Of a DNA stretch of 8,039 nucleotides, positions 4,408 to 8,039 are shown piece after piece. Origin of the DNA: Parvularcula sp. (GTDB taxonomy: Bacteria; Pseudomonadota; Alphaproteobacteria; Caulobacterales; Parvularculaceae); assembly GCA_003506635.1 (NCBI GenBank), contig DNZB01000249.1, forward strand, positions 1 through 8,039, written 5' to 3'. The notes under the pieces are model-generated. The model was not told where the DNA came from and did not search any database. It saw only the letters and a program-made list of their open reading frames with translations. Positions within the stretch are counted from its first letter, which is position 1; each line of letters opens with the position of its first letter. The position numbers and the translations under genes were made by a program.

Positions 4408-4995
4408 CTAAAACTCGGGCGACAAGCGCGGCGTCGCCGCCAGGATCGGCGATTGCGGAGCCCCCGGGGCCGTTGCCGGCGCGATCATTATGAGGGCGGG
4501 AAGGTCCGGGCGATCGCCCCACTCATCCTTGAAGACGAGTGTCCCGTCGGCTCCGATTTCCCCAAACTGGAACCGGATTGCGCGGTCAAGAATTGCGAGC
4601 GCGCGCGAAGCCGACGGGTCGCCTAAGGGGATGTGATCGCTGCTGATCGTGATCGCCCCATCAGCGATGCGCACTGTCGTGCGCTCGATCGGCGCCCTTT
4701 CCGCTGCGGCGAGGTGCGCGGAAAAGAAACTGACTTCTGTCGCGGTTCCCGAGAAATCGAGAATCGGCACGCCGTTCCGGGCGGCGCGCACGACCGGCGC
4801 AACTTCTTCAAAAAGCGAGCGCAGCCGGGAAAGGCCATAGGCGTTATCGACGAGCGTCTGGCGTCGCTGGGCGGCCGCGTTAAGACGATCCGCGGTTCGG
4901 GTCATCGCAAGCGCCGCCGTGAACGCGCCGGCGAGTATGACGAGCGCCACGAGCGTCTCAAGCAAAGTAAGGCCGCGCTGCTGCTTCTTTCTCAT
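4408..4995 (-). CDS. gspJ: Type II secretion system minor pseudopilin GspJ
   Basis: This is a 195-residue pseudopilin of GspJ length. The short basic leader Met-Arg-Lys-Lys-Gln-Gln-Arg-Gly8 is followed by Leu-Thr-Leu-Leu-Glu13 and the hydrophobic stretch TLVALVILAGAFTAALAM. Next come the RLNAAAQRRQTLVDNAYGLS helix and a beta-rich C-terminal domain. In the family, GspJ joins GspI and GspK at the pseudopilus tip, which starts assembly and probably contacts cargo or the secretin. Its ATG overlaps the gspI stop as ATGA, so the two are translationally coupled. It is the last gene of the - strand cluster; gspK, which usually follows, is absent, and gspG arrives from the other strand instead. GspJ is assigned by size, order and leader, because minor pseudopilins diverge strongly outside the first helix. 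Confidence 0.85.
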   Translation of the reverse strand: MRKKQQRGLTLLETLVALVILAGAFTAALAMTRTADRLNAAAQRRQTLVDNAYGLSRLRSLFEEVAPVVRAARNGVPILDFSGTATEVSFFSAHLAAAERAPIERTTVRIADGAITISSDHIPLGDPSASRALAILDRAIRFQFGEIGADGTLVFKDEWGDRPDLPALIMIAPATAPGAPQSPILAATPRLSPEF

Positions 4996-5384
4996 CTGAT
5001 CGTACTGACGATTGCAAAATCCGACATTGCGACGATCGGGCGGTCCGGCGCCGGAGATTCGCTGATTGAGACCGTCACCTGAAAGAGCGCGGCGGAGGTG
5101 GTTCCGAGGTCTCTGGAATCGACAAGCGCCGCGCGCTCGCGAATGAGACGCCCGTCAACTTCGATCACATGGTCGAGCGGAACAGGCGACGCCGCTATTT
5201 CAGCGCGGAGAACGGCGAGCCGCGCCTGCGCCTCGCTAAAAAGCTGAAATCGCGCAGCCCGCTGGGCGGAAATCCGGGCGCCCGCGGCGAACGCTTGCAT
5301 GACCGTTGTCGCCGCGATGGCGAGAATCATCACTGCAACGAGCGCCTCGATGATGGTAAAGCCACGTTCGCCGCCCGCTCGCAT
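4992..5384 (-). CDS. gspI: Type II secretion system minor pseudopilin GspI
   Basis: This is a 130-residue pseudopilin, the usual small size of GspI. The leader ends Gly-Glu-Arg-Gly, followed by Phe-Thr-Ile-Ile-Glu-Ala-Leu-Val-Ala-Val with Glu at +5 of the mature protein. The membrane helix runs through MILAIAATTVMQAFAAGA. In the family GspI nucleates the tip complex with GspJ and GspK. I start at the ATG at 5384-5382, which overlaps the gspH stop by one base (TGATG) and has AAAGGG seven bases upstream. A GTG at 5387 directly before it is in frame but too close to that site. It sits between gspH and gspJ, the standard order. Confidence 0.88.
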   Translation of the reverse strand: MRAGGERGFTIIEALVAVMILAIAATTVMQAFAAGARISAQRAARFQLFSEAQARLAVLRAEIAASPVPLDHVIEVDGRLIRERAALVDSRDLGTTSAALFQVTVSISESPAPDRPIVAMSDFAIVSTIR

Positions 5385-5854
5385 CACGGCGCCCTTTCGC
5401 GGGTCAGGCGCACCGCGCCGGTCAGCCAGTCTACCGACACCGAATTCACTTCGCGGGCCGATGAGATCTTCACGAGTGCGCCTGATGTGGAGCCATCGGC
5501 GTAAATGCGAAGCACGCCGGCCCCCGATTCATCGAAGATTTCGGCCGCGCCGGTGAAATCCATCGACAAACCGGGCGGCAGTCGGACAGCCCGGCCGCCC
5601 TTCGCGCCATAAACGCCGTTCCTGGCGTCGAAGGTAACGTCGATGTCGCGGCTGGCGGCGATTGCGTCCGCGCGCGCCGCGCGAACCGCTGACGCCAGCA
5701 TTTCCGCCTGCCGCGACGCTTGTCCCCGCGACAGGGCGCCGCCAGCTGCGGCGGCGAAGGCGATCGCCGCGACGCTGATGATCGCGAGCACCACCAGCAT
5801 TTCAAGCAGGGTGACGCCTCGTGATGCGCCCTTACTATCCAAGAAGGAGCTCAT
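5384..5854 (-). CDS. gspH: Type II secretion system minor pseudopilin GspH
   Basis: This is a 156-residue pseudopilin. The leader of 13 residues ends Ala-Ser-Arg-Gly13, then Val-Thr-Leu-Leu-Glu18 and the hydrophobic helix LVVLAIISVAAIAFAAAA. After it come the LASAVRAARADAIAASRDID stretch, typical of GspH/FimT proteins, and a beta domain ending in Asp-Trp-Leu-Thr-Gly-Ala-Val-Arg. In the family GspH links the GspIJK tip to the GspG shaft. The start overlaps the last 20 bases of gspF with no clear ribosome-binding site, which suggests coupling to gspF translation. Its first helix resembles that of the GspG at 3910 (both have Val-Thr-Leu-Leu-Glu-Met-Leu-Val-Val-Leu), but it lacks the GspG calcium loop and Asp-Pro-Trp-Gly motif. 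Confidence 0.87.
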   Translation of the reverse strand: MSSFLDSKGASRGVTLLEMLVVLAIISVAAIAFAAAAGGALSRGQASRQAEMLASAVRAARADAIAASRDIDVTFDARNGVYGAKGGRAVRLPPGLSMDFTGAAEIFDESGAGVLRIYADGSTSGALVKISSAREVNSVSVDWLTGAVRLTRERAP

Positions 5855-7052
5855 TGGCGCCGAGAATTGCTGACAGCACGATTGCGATCAAGGAGCCGAC
5901 AAGGAAGCCCATAAGAAGCGTCAGCAGCGGCGAGAGGGCGGTCATGGCCCGGTCGATTGACCGCGTTGCGCTGCTTTCGGCGTAGTCGGCCGCATGAGCG
6001 AGCATTTCAGACAGCCGGCCCGTGGTTTCGCCAATGACGATGAAATCATAAACAGGCGAGGGGAATCGCTGAAGTCCGGCGATCGCGTCGCTAAGGGACT
6101 CCCCTTTTCGTACGCGCTCGCGCGAGGCCCGAAAATGAGCTTGAAAGACCGAATTCGACAAGACCCCTGCCGCCTCTTCGAGCGCGCCGGGCAGCGGCGC
6201 GCCGGCGTTCAGCAAAGCCGCCAGCGTTCGGGTCATGCGCGCGGCTTCGTTGTTTGCGATTGCTTCCCCGAGAATCGGGACCCTTAGCAGCAGGCCGTCG
6301 ACCATCGTCCGCGTCTTCGCCTCGCGAACGGCTCGGACAGCCCAAAGCGCGAACATGGCGGCCGAAAGACCAAGCGCCCACCACCAGTCCTTGAGCAGGC
6401 GTGAAAACGAAATGAGGGCGGCGAATGCGGCCGGCGGGTCTTGTCCGCTGCGTTCATACATCGGAAGAACCGTCGGTGCGAGCACCAGCGTGACGACGAG
6501 AAGCGCGCCGAGCGCTGCAAATGACAGGATCGCCGGATAGATCATCGCCGAAATGAGTCTGGCCCGCACCGCCATTGAGCGTTCGAGGAGGTCGGCTGCG
6601 GTCGCCGCCGCGCCAGCGATATCGCCGCGGAGTTCCCCGTTCCGGAAGAGGGAGATTTCGATCGGCCGAAAAGAAGTCGAAAAGTCCTGCATTGATAAAG
6701 AAAGCGACCGGCCTTCTCGAACCTTGGCGCGCATTTGGCCGATAATCGACGATTCCCGCTTTCTTGAGATCAAGCGCTCCACGATCGCGAGCGCCTGGTC
6801 GATGCGCAAGTCAGCGCCAAGAAGGACGGCGAGCTGGCGATAAAAATGCGCTGCGGATTTTCGGGCGAGGCGTGCAGGCCCCGCGCCTCGGGCGACCGAT
6901 GAAATCCCGCTGCGACGGGACGGCGCGGCCTTGAACGGAACGAGTCCCTTGGCGCGAATTTTCGCAAGGGCCTCCTCGCGGCTTTGAGCGGCGATTTCAC
7001 CGCTCACCACCGCGCCGATCGCATCAAGGGCCTTGTAAGAAAAATCGCCCAT
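5835..7052 (-). CDS. gspF: Type II secretion system inner-membrane platform protein GspF
   Basis: This is a 405-residue polytopic protein, the standard length. It anchors the assembly platform and is thought to pass ATPase motion to the pseudopilins. The start Met-Gly-Asp-Phe-Ser-Tyr-Lys-Ala-Leu-Asp is the classic GspF/PilC opening. Two T2SSF domains follow: about 67-190, with Arg-Asn-Gly-Glu-Leu-Arg-Gly-Asp at 137-144, and about 272-394, with Ile-Gly-Glu-Thr-Thr-Gly-Arg-Leu at 340-347. Membrane segments lie near 168-193, 223-241 and 373-397. The first-repeat motif has Leu-Arg where Ser/Thr-Gly is usual. The gene begins 7 bp after the gspE stop; AAGGA in the end of gspE, about 12 bases from the ATG, may be its ribosome-binding site. 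Confidence 0.94.
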   Translation of the reverse strand: MGDFSYKALDAIGAVVSGEIAAQSREEALAKIRAKGLVPFKAAPSRRSGISSVARGAGPARLARKSAAHFYRQLAVLLGADLRIDQALAIVERLISRKRESSIIGQMRAKVREGRSLSLSMQDFSTSFRPIEISLFRNGELRGDIAGAAATAADLLERSMAVRARLISAMIYPAILSFAALGALLVVTLVLAPTVLPMYERSGQDPPAAFAALISFSRLLKDWWWALGLSAAMFALWAVRAVREAKTRTMVDGLLLRVPILGEAIANNEAARMTRTLAALLNAGAPLPGALEEAAGVLSNSVFQAHFRASRERVRKGESLSDAIAGLQRFPSPVYDFIVIGETTGRLSEMLAHAADYAESSATRSIDRAMTALSPLLTLLMGFLVGSLIAIVLSAILGANELLLG

Positions 7053-7059
7053 TGAACGC

Positions 7060-8039
7060 TCAGGTCCTTACCGCCCGAAGCACTTCCTCGACAGTCGTAA
7101 CGCCTCTTGCGGCCTTGATCAGACCGTCTTGCGCCATTGTGCGCATGCCTTGGGCGGCCGCGATTTTCTCGATTTCGGCCGCCGTCGCGCGCCGGCTGAT
7201 CGCTTCCGTCACTTCATTCGAAACGCGAATCACTTCGTTCACCGTCGTCCGACCGGAAAAACCCGTTGACCGGCAGTGCGCGCATCCGACAGCTTTGCCG
7301 ACGACCGCAGCCCCCCCGGGATCAAGTCCAAACCTCTCGAAGATCGCCGCCGGGGCGGGCGCTGCGCCGACGCAATGGCGGCAGAGAACGCCGACAAGGC
7401 GCTGAGCGACAAATGCGCTGGCGCATGACCCGATAAGATATTCCTCAACACCCATGTCAATCAGGCGGGTCACCGTCGAAGCGGCGCTATTCGTGTGAAT
7501 CGTCGCCAGCACCAGATGGCCGGTCAGCGCCGCCTGGACGGCGATCTGCGCTGTTTCTGGGTCGCGCACTTCACCGACCATCATGATGTCGGGGTCCTGG
7601 CGAAGAAGCGAGCGCAACGCGCTGGCGAAGGTAAGGCCGATTTTCGGGTTCACCTGGACCTGGTTGACGCCTTTCAGCCGATATTCGATCGGATCTTCGA
7701 CCGTAAAAAGCTTCCGTTCCGGCGAATTTATCGTCAGCAAGGCGGCGTAAAGCGTCGTCGTCTTGCCGCTGCCGGTCGGGCCGGACACGAATATCAGACC
7801 GTTCGGCGCGGATAGCGCGGCCTCCAGCGCGCTCCGGTTGACGTCGGCATAGCCGAGATCGTCCAGCGTGAGACTGACAGCGCTGCGGTCAAGAATGCGG
7901 ACGACGATGCTCTCGCCGTAAAGCGTCGGCGATGACGAGATGCGCAAATCGACGTCCCGGCCGCGCACGGCGGTTTTTGCGCGCCCGTCCTGCGGCAGAC
8001 GGGTTTCGGCGATATCCATCTGGGCGATGATTTTCAGTC
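7060..8039 (-). CDS. gspE: Type II secretion system ATPase GspE, C-terminal part (partial)
   Basis: This is the cytoplasmic hexameric ATPase that powers pseudopilus assembly. About 326 C-terminal residues are in the window. The frame is open to the right edge, where Leu-Lys-Ile-Ile-Ala-Gln precedes the Met at 8019, so that Met is internal. Counting from it: Asp-Ile-Ala-Glu-Thr-Arg-Leu-Pro-Gln-Asp-Gly (2-12); Walker A Gly-Pro-Thr-Gly-Ser-Gly-Lys-Thr (80-87); Asp box TVEDPIEY (106-113); Walker B region Asp-Ile-Met-Met-Val-Gly-Glu (144-150); His box GHLVLATIHTNSA (167-179). The zinc-binding tetracysteine motif (C213, C216, C246, C249), characteristic of GspE and PilB, is intact. The N-terminal domain that binds GspL is outside. 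It heads the visible E-F-H-I-J run. With four pseudopilin genes nearby, GspE is favoured over PilB. Confidence 0.94.
   Translation of the reverse strand, partial: LKIIAQMDIAETRLPQDGRAKTAVRGRDVDLRISSSPTLYGESIVVRILDRSAVSLTLDDLGYADVNRSALEAALSAPNGLIFVSGPTGSGKTTTLYAALLTINSPERKLFTVEDPIEYRLKGVNQVQVNPKIGLTFASALRSLLRQDPDIMMVGEVRDPETAQIAVQAALTGHLVLATIHTNSAASTVTRLIDMGVEEYLIGSCASAFVAQRLVGVLCRHCVGAAPAPAAIFERFGLDPGGAAVVGKAVGCAHCRSTGFSGRTTVNEVIRVSNEVTEAISRRATAAEIEKIAAAQGMRTMAQDGLIKAARGVTTVEEVLRAVRT

Noticed and set aside
4112..4522. - strand frame antisense to gspG
   Set aside because: It is a Pro/Arg/Gly-rich shadow of a clear gspG gene.
4633..5082. + strand frame antisense to gspJ and gspI
   Set aside because: It is Arg-rich, lacks a domain, and the opposite strand encodes two pseudopilins with proper leaders.
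1..8039. CRISPR array, tRNA, rRNA or prophage attachment site
   Set aside because: No regularly spaced repeats, no tRNA-like fold and no rRNA segments were seen on either strand.

Overview
The window comes from a GC-rich bacterium with dense, short-gapped gene packing. Protein content (rhizobial-type IS481 and IS256 transposases, an alphaproteobacterial-looking type II secretion cluster, TetR-rich accessory DNA) suggests an alphaproteobacterium of the Rhizobiales/Hyphomicrobiales type. That placement is inference from family resemblance; no rRNA or other marker is present.

Positions 1-1073 are a wreck of mobile DNA. The 5' end of an IS481-family transposase runs off the left edge. It abuts an IS256-family transposase cut off after about 76 residues. 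The outer end of the IS256 element in turn abuts the 3' part of a gene for a pyridoxamine 5'-phosphate oxidase-like FMN protein. The simplest reading is nested insertion: IS256 into the oxidase gene, then IS481 into or beside the IS256. A stem-loop that would hide the IS481 transposase start lies just inside its end. Positions 1074-1689 hold no gene I can support, only a 28-bp imperfect inverted repeat and a promoter/operator-like stretch in front of the next gene.

Positions 1690-2891 hold a two-gene + strand unit: a TetR/AcrR repressor followed by a carboxymuconolactone decarboxylase/AhpD-like protein with a CxxC...H site, closed by a hairpin over the stop codon. A second TetR/AcrR gene lies on the - strand (3173-3751). 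Both regulators carry a Gly-Cys motif in the ligand domain, at the place where NemR has its redox-sensing cysteine. The neighbourhood may therefore be a thiol-based stress module; this is inference.

Positions 3910-8039 encode a large part of a type II secretion system. On the - strand, in transcription order, are gspE (ATPase, partial at the right edge), gspF (inner-membrane platform), and the minor pseudopilins gspH, gspI and gspJ, all separated by 7 bp or less or overlapping. The major pseudopilin gspG is not in its usual place between gspF and gspH. It lies beyond gspJ on the + strand, converging on it with a 30-bp gap and diverging from the second TetR gene. Together these proteins would build and drive the pseudopilus that pushes folded periplasmic proteins through an outer-membrane secretin. 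gspC, D, K, L, M and the prepilin peptidase are not in this window.

I see no wholly new system. The most unusual points are the relocated and inverted gspG, the nested insertions, and the paired Gly-Cys TetR regulators around a CxxC protein.
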